Notes under the pieces: generated by a model
Databases searched by the model: none
What the model saw: the letters and a program-made list of their open reading frames with translations, nothing else
Told to the model about the DNA's origin: nothing
In this document: positions 10,563 to 22,552 of the stretch, in pieces
How the letters are laid out: every line of letters begins with the position of its first letter
Position numbering within the stretch: the first letter of the stretch is position 1
From: Symbiodinium natans
Taxonomy: Eukaryota; Sar; Dinophyceae; Suessiales; Symbiodiniaceae
Reading direction: 5' to 3'
DNA: 64,000 nucleotides
NCBI GenBank assembly: GCA_905221605.1
Contig: CAJNDS010002259.1
Location: forward strand, 186,001-250,000
Made by a program: the position numbers and the translations under genes

Positions 10563-12857
10563 CTGCAGCCCTTGCTGCCGAGGAGCGATCGTAGCGACGA
10601 TTTGCTGCAGTGCGGTGGAGAAGCCTGGCCGGATGTTCAAGTTAGTGCCATGGGCATGGCTACGCATGGCTGTCATGCTCTTTCCCACGACAGGCGACAT
10701 GACGAGAATGCCTCGAGTCGTACAGCAAGGCATCCCCCAGCTCCAAAGTCACAGCCTTTGAACAGTCTCTTCGGACGCGGCCCTGCACTCGGGGCCTGTC
10801 TAAGTCTCGAGGCCCCGACCGGTCGGGAATTGGCTGACAGCATGGAGCGCAAGAAGGCGCGCGCTTTGCTGACAACACCTTGTTCCTTCACTCAAGTCAC
10901 ACGGAGGAAGTTGAAACAAACCATCTTGCAAAAAGTTTTGCTTGCAGATCAGCAAGCCCAAATCCGCTGATCGATTTGCTACTTTTCATATCTTTTGATA
11001 ATATTGGAGATTCCTGAAGATCTCGTAAAGGTACTTTACTCTGGTCGCCTGTGCACCTATGCTGTAAAGCTCTGTCCTGTCCAACACAGTGATGCGAGCC
11101 AGGAAGAAGCAAGGTGGCACCCATGTCCTTCAAACGTGGGAGTTGTGTAAGTTGTGAAAAGGAAAAAGCATGAAAAAGCCTGGCAACAGATACCTAAAAG
11201 CGGCCTAAAACGGACTGATTGCAGTTTGCATTGCATTTGCCTACGGGGCATGGGGCGGCCTCGGGAACGGCTGTCAGCGGCACCACGAGGGTCAGACCAG
11301 GAGCTATGTTGTCCATGTGCCAGAACCTTGGGGGCAGCAGTGTCGAAACTGGCGCAAGTCTCAACGCAAGTCTCAACGCAAGTCTCAACGCAAGTCTCAA
11401 CGCAAGTCTCAACGCAAGTCTCAACGCAAGTCTCAACGCAAGTCTCAACTTGGACTCACATTCAACAGATGAGCGTGGCACTGGTCGACAGCACAAGGAT
11501 CTGAGGTCATCAGCTGGACCTCAAACTTGAAAAACATCTGTGAACAAATGGCATCGCTCTTCGCCGGACTCTAGATACTCAGATTCTCCTCTTCAACACT
11601 TCCCCGGACCCGGAACTTCCCGAGAGGCCTCCGACACGTACGGTCTCTTCGTGAGCGGGTACCCCGCCTTGGCATGTGCAAATCGTGCGAGCAGGTTGAT
11701 CATTGCCTCTCGGCGATGTATTTGACGCGCTGTGTTCCCTGCCGCAGCGTGCTGGCGGCACAAGACCTCCCAAACCTGCAGCAGTTTTGTAACCAGAACC
11801 ACATCCGGGCGGCTCGTATGCTTTCCATTCGAGCTGCAAGAGGCATGGCCGCCCTTTGCGCCGCTTGCACTGCCTGCCAACATGCATTGCATCAACACGC
11901 AGTCACAGATGCCCTAGAGAACCCCTCGAGCACTGATGAGAGCAATGGGTCCTCCTCGAAGACTCGTCCACGCAGATAGTAGTGTTGTCGACCAGGTGCC
12001 GACATCTCACAAGCGATTGAAGGTTTTCCGCACTGCCCTTGAAGCCTCGTCTCTGGGTGCGCACATAAGGCTCAAGTTCCTCATCCTCCGCCTGAACATT
12101 TCAAACTAAGGTTTAAGGAGTCTACGGCAGAGCAGAGCATGCTAAGTCGTACCGACTCTGCTGGTGCGCAATGCCTGCAGAGCTTCAGCTTTGAACTCGC
12201 GAACAGGCACAGCTTCCGGAGGGCCCCTACCTGCACCAGGTGAGCTGCCACTCCTTCACTGCCTCCCAGCCCCTAGAACGTGCACGTCTGCATTTAGAGG
12301 AATGTAAAAGTATGATGCGATGGTGTACTGGCACTGAGGGGTGCGCTGCGAGCGATGTCCATGGCACTGCTGTGAAGGTGCACTTGCCCGCGCAGCTCGC
12401 CCACCTCCCCGACCAGCAGAATCTGCTTGTGAGTGGCAACTTGAAATCGTGCACATCTCGCTCACTTGCTTCTCGCCTCTAAACTCACCAAACGAATAAC
12501 ATCCTCCAGCACAGGAGCCTCCTTCAGCGTAAGCATTCCTTTGAGAATGGCCACGCCGTGCCTTACAGATCATCACCTCTTATCGTCGTTATCGTCGGGT
12601 TCAAGATCTCCAAGCCACGCCAAAGGAGCTTTACCATGCCGAGGCACACTTCCAAAGCATCAGCTGCAGCTTGCCATTCCTCCCGAAAGCACGTGCACCA
12701 GAGTCAGGCTGAGTGAGCAAGATTGCTGCATGGGCGTCCTCTGGAGTAAGGGAGCGTCGGACACTTGCAGGATCTGAACCTGCCTTCAGTTTTGCATCAA
12801 GGGCCCGTGCAAAAGGCAACATGCTTGGAGTGACAATGAACGGCTTGGTGGGTATGG
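10563..12857 (-). CDS. Phytanoyl-CoA dioxygenase-like Fe(II)/2-oxoglutarate oxygenase, multi-exon, partial model
   Basis: Such enzymes hydroxylate substrates using Fe(II) and 2-oxoglutarate. Exons: 12635-12857 (KPFIVTPSMLPFARALDAKL), 12489-12561 (HGVAILKGMLTLKEAPVL, like the family's N-terminal GvvvlrgvL segment), 12333-12422 (ILLVGEVGELRGQVHLHSS), 12011-12091 (EPYVRTQRRGFKGS), 11040-11127 (DMGATLLLPGSHH, matching the family motif before the distal half), about 10712-10760 (VTLELGDALLYDS) and 10563-10659 (HAHGTNLNIRPGF). The first four join in phase; donors include GTAAAG, GTGAGT and GTGAGA plus two GC donors (after 12333 and 10712). I did not find the HxD iron-ligand exon, which should lie between 11130 and 12010, or the stop. 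The family call rests on motif similarity only. Confidence 0.5.
11353..11448. repeat. 12-bp tandem repeat, 8 units
   Basis: Eight perfect copies of CGCAAGTCTCAA. It lies between exons of the dioxygenase-like gene, so probably within an intron. Because 12 is a multiple of 3 it is open in several frames, but no exon is inferred here. Confidence 0.97.
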
Positions 12858-13661
12858 CTAGGGCAAGCCATTCACTGCAAACGTCTCACACAATTCGTGG
12901 AGCTTGAAACCTGACAGTGCTTCAGTTGCTAACGGTCGCGCACCGACAAGACATTTTGAAATTTTAAACAAACCACCAGAAGCGTGTCGCGGGCTCGCGG
13001 AAAGAACTGGCACATGAGGTTTCAGGACGGAGGTTTCAGCATTGCAAAAAAAAACGATGGAAATTGGCTTGTCCCTAAAGGTGTTCTCGGTTGTTTTAAC
13101 CCATCACCGTTTTACAGTGGTGGCACACAAAACACAGTATTATTCACTAGAATTCTTATCGTTTTGCAGTGTTTGCATACATCGAGCCTTTCAAGGGTTT
13201 ACCGGGGAGTTGGAGTCCTTTGAACAGACAAGGCTTTGGGAGCGCGCTCCCCATCGTGAACAAAATGTTATCGTTCTGGTTATCGTTTTGTTATCGCTTT
13301 TGACCTAAAGCAAGCGACCGAATCTTGATGGTGTGGGCTCTTGCTTTGAATCCGGGCCAAAGCCCCTACAACACGTTGCAAAGCGTTGCAAAGCACAGCC
13401 ACTGGACCACACGCTGCCAGACAACCAAATCCTGCATAATGTTATCGTTTTAACTCCTTATCGTTTTACTTACCCGGGTGCATTCCTTTCTAAGCCTCAA
13501 TCCGCGCGGTTTTTGTTACAACCCCCCGTGTTGTTTGCCCGCCTGGCAAACAGCTCTTGCACCTCTCCGTGCTGACGAAGATGCGATGAGATTTACTCTA
13601 TTCAAGCCCGCGACGTCTAGCAAAGTACGACTTGGAGATGCCAAAGCCTCCTGTTTAGATC
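12858..13661. other. Stretch without a supported gene
   Basis: Moderately AT-rich. A GTTATCGTTTT-like word recurs (near 13160, 13267-13300 and 13441-13467). No exon with usable splice borders was seen. Confidence 0.4.
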
Positions 13662-14551
13662 AACAGTTCCAGTGCACACGCTGCCACCCTTCTGCCCCAG
13701 CTCATTTTGCAGCAAAAGACTTGCGAACCGTAACGCCACATGACTGGTGTCTACAAACGCCTCTTTTAAGGGCGGACTTCGTGTGCAATATGTTGTGTCC
13801 AAGTCCAAGCGTCTTGAAAAATTGTAACTTCTTTTTTTGTTAAGTTCGACAAAAACAAGCGCTTCCTTCAAAACAGATCACAGACTTCAGAATCTTGCCA
13901 TGGCTCGCTTGGCCTTCTCTTCGAGAAGACAGAGAGGCACCTCGGTGATTTGAACGCATAAACGGGCGCTTGTTGCGTAGGCAGCACATGGGCCTCGCTG
14001 CCAATGTCTCGCCCATAAGACTCGTCAATCTGAAGGGGGCACGGAGTGAGGGCAAACATTCAATCCTCAGCACTGACATGCTGACCTGGGTTACGAGATC
14101 GATCCCCACATTGGCGGCCCGCGGCCTGCAAAGTGTCATGGTCAGCGACTACCTGTAAGAGCAAAGCCTTCAACGAAACAGCTTCGTGATCGTCTTGAGC
14201 GTTCAAAACATCCAGTACGGGTTCCGTCCATACATACGAAGCTTCAGATGTTCAAAGGTAGAGCGACCACGCCATGCCGTCCTCTTTGCTTCAAGTGGCT
14301 CCTGGAAAAAGCCAGCTTGCCTCCACTCCTCACTTGGCGGTGATGCACACGTGCATGCCCTGCACTTGCATCACATGCTCATCGATGCTCCTCAACAAGT
14401 TGCACGTAGAGGTGTCGTTTGTCCTTGCACATCGTCCAGTCAAGCTCAAGCACAACACAGGTACCAAGCAGATGTCAGGAGCCCGTCCTGAAGCTTCTCG
14501 GCTTCCAGTTGAGCGCGCATGAGGTCTCGCCTTCGAATCCGGACGAGATGA
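13662..14551 (-). CDS. Candidate multi-exon gene, product unknown
   Basis: Exons with good splice borders: 14465-14551 (acceptor CCCAG, donor GTACCT; RIRRRDLMRAQLEAEKLQ, a charged helix); about 14089-14127 (AANVGIDLVTQ, donor GTCAGC); 13941-14029 (acceptor CCCTTCAG, donor GTGCCT; IDESYGRDIGSEAHVL, QAPVYAFKSP); and about 13662-13760 (AFVDTSHVALRFASLLLQNE). A segment near 14335-14405 (CNLLRSIDEHVMQVQG) may be another. Phases of the last two do not connect directly, so an exon is missing. No family recognised. Confidence 0.38.
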
Positions 14552-15239
14552 CTGGGTTTGACTTTAGGGCGCCGAAGCTCGCTCTCCAGCCGGGGTGGAC
14601 AAAGAGGAGATTCCGCAGCTTGTCGCCGCCACTCGACGAAAAAATTATCATTTCAGGGTTTAGGCTTTTCCAGGATGTAAGAAGCAGTGCAGGAAACACT
14701 TGCTAGTACCACAAGCTTACGAACGCAGGTGCATGAAACATTCAATGAAAGCGGACGCAAGCTGACGGGCTCAGCCGCCCAAAAGCTCACATGAAGATTC
14801 ACATGAAGCTTCGCATGTCTTGCAAGATTCTCTGAGAGCTCGGCTCGATGGGGCCGCGGAGTCTCTGTGCCGCACGGCGCAGCGCCGCCACCTCCGCCGC
14901 ACCGGCACCAGCCTCAGAAAAGTGCCCCGGGGCTAAATCCCCACACACACGATATCATCGCATCCCGTCCTCACGTAGCTGCTCCACCACAGAGCCTGTG
15001 CTCTTGTTGTTTTGGTTCTCCTCTTTCTCTTCTCTGTGTTGCGAAGCTCGAAAAGGTGACCGTCATTACCATCACGGGCCTGACAGCCTCGAGTCAGCCG
15101 TACACCTGTCCAGGGAACAGCCGGTGCACGATCTGGCGGAAACTGGATGATCTTTTGACCAAGCATGAGCAATGGAAACGCAGGGCCGTGCGTGCCTGAA
15201 CGTGCAAGATGCCGCGAGAAGATCACCCTTCGGAGGCAC

Positions 15240-15670
15240 CTTGGTTGAGCTTGCAATGGGTGAGAAGCCGTGGAACGCAGGTTCGCCTAAGACGCCTGCC
15301 TGTTGCTTCCACAAGATCAGAGCACCTCTTTGCGGGTGCAGGCAGTGCAGGCTCTGCAAACACACGGCCTAAACTCACAGAAGCTCATTGGCCAGGAGAT
15401 CACGCGGTGGCCTGTGCTCAGAGCGCTGGCTGCCACAAGGGGAAGAGATCGGCGGCCAAGGTTTTGCCAATCGATTTTCTGCAGCAGAGCGCATTCACAG
15501 GTGCACAACAAACTGCCTCAACGGATGGTGTCTTGAGTGATTTGCTCCACATATTCAGCATGACATGTTTTGAGTACCCGTCCATCTTTGTGAGGTCGTG
15601 CCATGCTTTGCGGAACTCCAAAGTGACACCCTCGGCGCAGTTCCAGACATGCAAATGCCAAGCTGAGTGA
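15240..15670 (-). CDS. Candidate exons of an unrecognised gene
   Basis: Three segments join in phase. The first ends at 15517 at a GC donor and starts somewhere in 15620-15670 (GVTLEFRKAWHDLTKMDGY, MLNMWSKSLKTPS). 15379-15478 has acceptor TGCTGCAG and donor GTGAGT (KIDWQNLGRRSLPLVAA, GHRVISWPMSF). 15240-15325 reads ALILWKQQAGVLGEPAF with donor GTGCCT. A further upstream segment near 15680-15780 (NAVTFFAMGVPLFAHGG) may belong. Family not recognised. The gene sits just downstream of the PPR gene, on the same strand. Confidence 0.4.
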
Positions 15671-16132
15671 GTCTTTTAAGCACGGACAGTGTTGACAAGG
15701 GAACAGCGCCTCCATGAGCGAAGAGCGGCACCCCCATAGCAAAGAATGTCACTGCGTTAGTGCCAGTAGGCTTGCTTCTAGTTGAGGTGGAAGATGTCTG
15801 CGACAACAACCAGTCGGCTTGATGATGCTTGCCTTAGCTGCCAGATCCAAGCGGCGCTGTGTCTGATGCTATGCTTGTCTTTTGGATTCGCCTTGTCATG
15901 TTGCCAGACATGGCTACACAAGTGCAGAGGCTGCACGGGCTGCCAATATTGGCTCTCGAAGACTTGATGTCTGCGCGGGACCGCAACTAAAGCGGAGCTG
16001 TTTGTGCAAGTGCCACCTGTGAAATGCATGGATTCATTGAGCAGCATGCAAAGCACACGGTGTTTACTGCACCCTTTCAATCTCAAGTGCTCTGGCAGAT
16101 CTGTCAGATCTTTGCTGACCTATGAAGCGCAC

Positions 16133-18725
16133 GCTCTGTTTACACGCATTGATGGCTGCATTATAGCTGTACTCATCCGGTTGCACACGGTGTTTAGATA
16201 TCTCATCCAGGAGCTGCAAGGCCAGCTCCCACTTTCCGCTGTTCTCCAATGCTGTGATCATTGCATTGAATGGAATTGCATCTTCAAAAAGGCGCTTTGA
16301 CACAATCGTTCTGAAATGACACAAAGCTCCAGGCCATTCGTTTGCTTTCGCAAAAGCGCTTATCACTGCATTGTAGCCAACGCAGCTAATTTGCACGTTC
16401 TTCTGATGCATAGTGTCCAGTAAGGCATGTGCCAGCGACCACTGGGCTGATTTCTCACAAGCGCTGATGCCACCATTGCAGCCGATGCCGCTACAACCGA
16501 TTTCGCTAGCGGACCACAAGCTCCACAGGGACCACTCCCAGTTGGCGGCCTTTTCACCGGCGCTGACGGATGCGCTGAGACTGAATGCGTCCACAGCCAA
16601 GCGATGCCATCTTGCAGAACACACAATTTGAGATGCCAGCTCCCACTCTGCTCTCTTTTCACAGGCGCTGGCTGCAGCATTGTGCATCACAATATCACAT
16701 CGCAAGATGGCAACATAGGCATTCTGCAGAATTGCAAGGGCCCATTTCCACTTGAAACCTTTCTGGCTTGCACTCACGCATGCCGCCTGGCTGCGGACGT
16801 CGGGCCGCAGGTTGCAAAATGCCATTCGCCTGCAAAGTTCCAAAGCAACCTGCCAGTCGCCTTGCAGCTCGCAACCGTCGACCACAGCACCCCAAGTGAT
16901 CGCATCGGCAGCAGGCTTAAGTGGCGCCAGGCGCCCCAAGATTTGCACAACATATTGCCATCCATGCGATCTGGAGGCACGTAGAACCGCATCCACGCCT
17001 GCTTTGTGTGTTGCTCCCAAAATCACAGCTGAAAGGCACGGAGCTTTCAGGCGTTCTGCCGTGCTATGCCACGCTCAAAAAATGAAACACGAAAGCGTTC
17101 CGATCGCACTGCTGAACTGCTCAACCGAAGAAGTCCCAAGTTAATCAGTTAATCCGAGTCGCACATCTTGTCCATTGCCAGACTGATGATCGACATGTGT
17201 CCGACCGACGACACAGCCAATCTCGCGAGAGAATGCTTCCAGGGATTCCATGAATCAAAACAGCCCAAACGAAAACACAACACTGGTCCAAAGCAGCCAA
17301 ATCCATGCACAGGCGTGTGCCAGCCCAACGAGGGCCATCAACATCTGTCAAGAGGCTTCCAGTGCTGCGACGTCTCCAATGCACAGAGCATGGAGCCATA
17401 AGAGATTGCGTTGGGGGGCAGGCGCCACACCTTCCAACTTGTCACGGGCTAATTTAAGCTACATGTCTTCTGTTTTTGTCAAAAGCTGCCTGCATCTGAC
17501 GAAGGACCTGGGCTCCGACCAGCCATCCCTGGCCACTGAGTACGGAGGTGCAGCCAATCACATCTGACCTGAGTCGGAATACAACGCAGGTCATCTTTGG
17601 CTGAATTGGCTTATGTTCAGGAAATCTGCCAAATGACAAGTCCTGGCAACCAAGCAGCTCAAGAGCGCAAGTGCGCATGGCATCCATATAACCTGCAAAG
17701 CGCGAGCACGACGTCCGCTAGCTCAGCCTATCGTACGGACATTGATTGTTATGCATGATGGATTGACATTTGCAATAACCGATAACCGTGTGGGTTCATG
17801 TGGTTGTCACATGCAACCACGGGTACATCGCGACCAAGCTTGTTGATGTGTGTCCCATGCGTTTGCGTTGTTGCAAGGAAGCCTTAAAGGGCACTGGACT
17901 GGCGACGCAAAACGTTTTGTCACCTTGACTTGAGCCTCCTTCACTGGAAGCATCGATTCTAGCACCCGTCACTTCCTGCATCTTCGATATTGTCGGAAGG
18001 TTCACGCCAGATATCGCTAGGGTCTGACATGCGGAGCACGCTTGGCACTTCTGGGTTCCGTCGGCATGTCATCTCGAAACGTCAATGACAGCCACAGCTA
18101 TAGCAGTCTCTACGACTGACTTGCGTTGAAGGGTGTTTCGCTGTTAAGCTGGGACTGCCCTTCCCAAACCCTTTTTGAAAACATCCCATAGGACAACGAA
18201 AACTCAAGCTGAGCACCTGAGCACAGTCAAGAAGCCAAGCGATGAAGCCCACTGCTTCATCCGCGCGAAGCCCTTCATGACACCGGTCAAAGCAATCGAG
18301 TCACAGCGGACGCGCATCCAAGGCATCTCGTGGAAAACTTGCAACGCTGTTGTCCACCGCTGGGTCGCGCTGATCGCATGGAAAGTGCTTGCATCAAGAG
18401 GTCTCTCAAGCTGCACGAGCTTCACTAGCTTTGGGACAAAGTGCAAGGCTATAGGCCACTCTTTGGCACAAGCACCTCAGATTCGAAGAGAAATGCCTCT
18501 TGAACTTGAACAAAAACTGACACTAGCCTGACGCAGCTGCCAAAATGCATTTCAAGGCACGCATGGCCGTGTTGTAGCTTACCAGGTTCGGGGGCACTTG
18601 GCGCAGCATCCATTGCAAGCGATTTAGTGCGAGCTCCCAAGCAGAGTGTCTAGAACATGCATTGAGGGCCACATTCTCGTGGAAGACATTGATCTCCACT
18701 CTGCAACTTCGAGCAAGGCAAAGTG
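16133..18725 (-). CDS. Pentatricopeptide repeat (PPR) protein, multi-exon, partial model
   Basis: PPR proteins bind RNA through tandem ~35-residue helical hairpins, usually in plastids or mitochondria. Exons: 18561 to about 18725 (NVALNACSRHSAWELALN, NLVSYNTAMR), 18217-18475 (ACAKEWPIALHFVPKLVK, TTALQVFHEMPWM), about 17454-17692 (RSDVIGCTSVLSGQGWLVG) and 16133-17055 (over 300 codons: ITWGAVVDGCELQGDWQVAL, SYNAAINACKQS). The first junction restores SYNTAMR-ACAKEWP exactly in phase through a GTGCCT-AG intron. The ISACEKSAQWSLA style of repeat is typical of dinoflagellate PPR proteins. Exons between 17060 and 18210 are incompletely resolved, and both ends are open. At 16132 the frame runs on past a GTGCGC donor, so residues after KQS are probably intronic. 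Confidence 0.72.
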
Positions 18726-19556
18726 CATCCTCGGGGTCGACACCGGCATGAAATCAGATCCCATGACCGTGACATGCAAAGGACACGTTGCACATTCCGT
18801 CTTCCTGTTGACACCCACATGGTGTGTGTCCTGAAGTGTGGATGCGTGGCAGCCACGGAAGGAAAGACGTTGCAAAAAGGTGGTAACTGTCTTGGGCTTG
18901 ACTCCTTAGCTGATTGATGGCTGACAGGCTGCTGAACCGTCAACAACAGGCCTGGTATGTTCATCCCGGGTACTGAGCAGACTGAGCATTGCTTGAATGC
19001 TACCACAGCGCCATCATCTTCAAGTATCTTCCATGCTGCAACACGATCTCCGTATTCTCCATACGCGCTGTCTGCAACGCGTTCGGCATCCACAGAACGC
19101 ATCGGCCAGTGGCATCCACGTGACCATCATGCCAGGCCAGGTCAGAAGAGCTGGTGAAGCTCAAAGTGAGATCATGTGAAACCACTGAACATCACTGAAC
19201 CCCTTTGCTTCGTTTGAGGGGTCAAGCGCAAAATGCTGTGGCAGTCATGCTGAACTAGCACACCGACGCAGCAAGCACGGACTTCCAAAGCAATTTTCCA
19301 TCGACTAGCTGCCATGGGTGACTCATCTCACTTGCGTCCCCTGCACAAAGCAAGAACGGGGAAAGAAAAGGGCGAGAGAGACAGAGAGCGAGAATACGAG
19401 AGAGAGAGAGAGGGCTCCAAGTAGAGAGAGAAAGAACAGAGCTGGAGCGAAAGAGTCTGCTGGCAGATGTTGGCAGAAAGGCCTATAGCTTGGAGAGTGC
19501 AAACACTGCCCCGGCCTGGCATGTTTTCGTGCCTCGGCTTTGGCTGAGGCACTCAC

Positions 19557-22352
19557 CTCTTCGTTGCGTGCCTTCTTCCCCTCCAGATCCAACAGTGTGG
19601 ACATGAAGATCGATGGTCAACTTCCCTTTTCCGAGTATGCGCCTGCCTTGACCATTGAACGGATGCTGATTGAAGTTGAGGCTTCCATGATCTCACTCTT
19701 CGTTTTCTTGCCTTCCTGAACAAAGCAAAAGCCCCCTGATGGGCCTTGATGCCTAAGAATGCTGAGAATGGGCACATGGCAGTCCTTCGGCCCCTCTTGT
19801 GCTTCCAACAAAGCTTCAACCTTGAAGCCGCTGAGAAGCAGCTTGGCGGAGGCACCTCAGAATGTCACCAAATGATACCACATGCGGCTCCCTCCCTACT
19901 GTCCCACTCTATCGGCTTCTCCCCGCTTCTTGCATTCAAGCCTCTCATGCCAGCATGCTTCTCAGCCTCCTCAATCTCCTTCAGGACGTCTTCCTCCGTC
20001 ATTGCCGCAAGGCGCTGCCGGAGTTGCCGCGCCTGTCGGAACTGATCATTGCGCGCATGCCTCTGCCAAAGAGTCTTCCTGGCTTCCGTCTGTGAGCCGA
20101 TTTCGAGTTGCCTTTTCTGTGCGGGACTGGTGTTGGAGAGCGGGCTTGTCCTCGACATAAGCGCGCCCCATGGCTCCACGTCGCCTGCAACGCCAAGTCA
20201 GAACAAACTGACACGCCCAAGCTCCAACAGATCGGCCTCTGCGGCGGCTGACTCCTTTGACGTTCCTGCTTCTCCTGCCAGTGACTCTGCTGCAGCTGGA
20301 GATGCTTCTTGATCTTTCTTTCAACAGCACACACCAACACACAAACACACACGATAAGCCTGTTGGCTCTTGTGCAGATGGAGGGCATGCTGGAACTTCT
20401 TGATGCTCTGCGGGCGCATCTCATCCTGAGATATCTTGGGGGGACCAATGGACTTCAATTTCCTTCATTGACCCCAGTGCATCCCAGAGCAACCTGTCCT
20501 TTCGAGCCGCCGTCAAAGCCTTTAGATGGGCAAAGAAATCCAACTGGAGGATTTCAGCCTGGCAGTTGGCAAGGCTTTGTCGCTCTGAAGAACTTTTATG
20601 CTTTTGTAAAAAAAAAAAACAAAGCACTACACCTCCCTGCCCTCACGGAGGGCCCGCATGCCAGCAGCTGTTGCCGTGAGTGCCGTGCTGAACACATCTG
20701 TGTTATACCCGCTTAGCCTTGGCAAAGATGGTCGCGATGTGCGGAAGCGTCACATTAGGATTCCCAATGAACCTCTGGTCACCGGCAGCATACTGATAGC
20801 ATTTTATAGACAAGCTATGGCAAAGCTGCCACAGCTCCCAGGCGACAATGAAAACACAAAGTACATCGCAAAGAAGTCTCCAAACAATCCAAGCCACGAA
20901 TCACTCAGCGAAGCATCAGGAGTGCTGAATGCCCGGCAGGCATAGTCCGCAACGTCTTCGAAGAACCTGCAATGGGCCGGCTTCCCTGCTCACAGCCTGC
21001 ACAGCTCACACCTTTGCCAAGCCAAGCAACTCACGATCGACTCGATGTACATCCAGAAAGGATCTACAAAGATGCACCAGGTCCTGCAGAGCCATATGCC
21101 TCTGCACACTGCTCAGCAGGATCTACAAACACGGCCAACAGGTATGGATCCTGCAGGGAAAATGGAGCTGCTGGTATTCTTTTCCCAGAGCTGCTTTTGG
21201 CAGGTGCACAAAGTTCAGGAGCGAGTTCCTTGAAAAAAACTCCGCAATCATCTCTGATCCCTCTACACAAGCACTAGAGTCACTCGACCCCTGACCTTGC
21301 CTGTTGCAAGGGGCAGTCCATTAGCGAGACTGCTCGCAACATGAGCACCTTCCACGAGAGCATCAGCACGAAGCCACAGTGTGGGCAAGGTGCTCTCCCC
21401 CATCAAAGCGTCAAGACATTGAGGATGAGTACGCATAGTTCTGCAGAATTGCCGCAAGACAAGCCAAACATAAGCACGTAGGTCAAAACATGCCACATGC
21501 CTCGAACAAATCATCATCCACTATTTTGGCCGTTGAGAAAGCCACCATGACGTCTGTGATGACCTCACCGCACGCGCAACCAAAGCCGCAGCCAAGCAAT
21601 GCGCTGTACAGTCAAGCCAAGATGCCTTGGGAGAGAGGCTGAGTTCTCCCTCCTTGAGCTTGCACCGACGAACACACTCCTCCCATAGAGACATTTGCAC
21701 GCCTGAACCTGTGCAAATACGACATCCCACACTCGTGCGCTGATAGTCCTGCTTCACAACGCTGAAGAGGCCGGGGTTCTTGACACCCGCCTGTTGCAGC
21801 AAACGTTGTATCTTGCATACAAACAAGAGGACATGCTCGCTATGGCTCCAACTCCAATCCTGCTTCGAAGGCTTTAAAGAAGTGTGCAACAATGTCTACA
21901 GCAATTTCATGGGAGAAGCACAGCCCAGCAAGCCTGATCTTTGGGATGTAACTGGTTAAGCGCTGTTTGGAACTGTTCAGTCGGACAGTGCATTGAAATC
22001 CATGCAAAATGACTGGTCCTTTTGCTGATGGATCTGCTTGTTGAAAAACCTCAACGATGTCAAACCCGACCTAACCCTTGAAATTGATAGGGGAAATGTG
22101 TCTGCCAGTTCGCCATCCTTCATACAAGGCCTCTACATGTCCTTACCCGAAAGCGAGTTCGGGGTATGCACCTTGGCAAAAACGTAGATCAACCTTCCAA
22201 GTGCATCTCGGTCCAAGCTGGTGATCCTCTCGGCCACGTACCGTGCAACCTGGCAGCCGCAAACCAAAACGCTTTCTTGCAGACAGGTTCATGCTCAGGC
22301 CTCTTGGAAAATAAAGTTGACAACGTTGTTGGACTCCATCATTGTCTGCAAC
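19557..22352 (-). CDS. Candidate long multi-exon gene, mostly helical, product unknown
   Basis: Exons with consistent borders: 21012-21122 (acceptor TTTGTAG, donor GTGTGA; RHMALQDLVHLCRSFLDV), 20709-20774 (RFIGNPNVTLPHIATIF), 20633-20667 (LLACGPSVRA), 20454-20592 (LLWDALGSMKEIE; LDFFAHLKALTAARK), 20215-20307 (EASPAAAESLAGEAG), 19879-20184 (QKRQLEIGSQTEARKTLW, EEDVLKEIEEAEKHAGM) and an exon ending at 19557 at a GTGAGT donor (KLTIDLHVHTVGSGG). The first four keep phase. Protein-like frames at 21263-21892 and a short segment near 22306-22352 (MESNNVVNFIFQE) may be upstream exons. It might be two genes. The helical character suggests a solenoid but no family is recognised. Confidence 0.4.
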
Positions 22353-22552
22353 CTCACGGTGTGGTTGCGTATGCTTGGGTATGCTTGCGCGGTGTGAGCA
22401 CAAGATGCACCGACTAGTGCTGTCGATGGACATGTAGACTGCTGCCATGGGATGTATTTCAGGCAGCCTTTGGAGAAAGCTGACCTGGCACGACAGGCAG
22501 GGACAAGCCTTCAGCACGCTTTTTCATGCGGCAGCCTTGTCTTCAGAACTGT

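Noticed and set aside
13930-14040. GTTCAAATC word on the minus strand suggesting a tRNA
   Set aside because: It lies inside an exon with good splice sites and natural protein sequence, and no cloverleaf forms.
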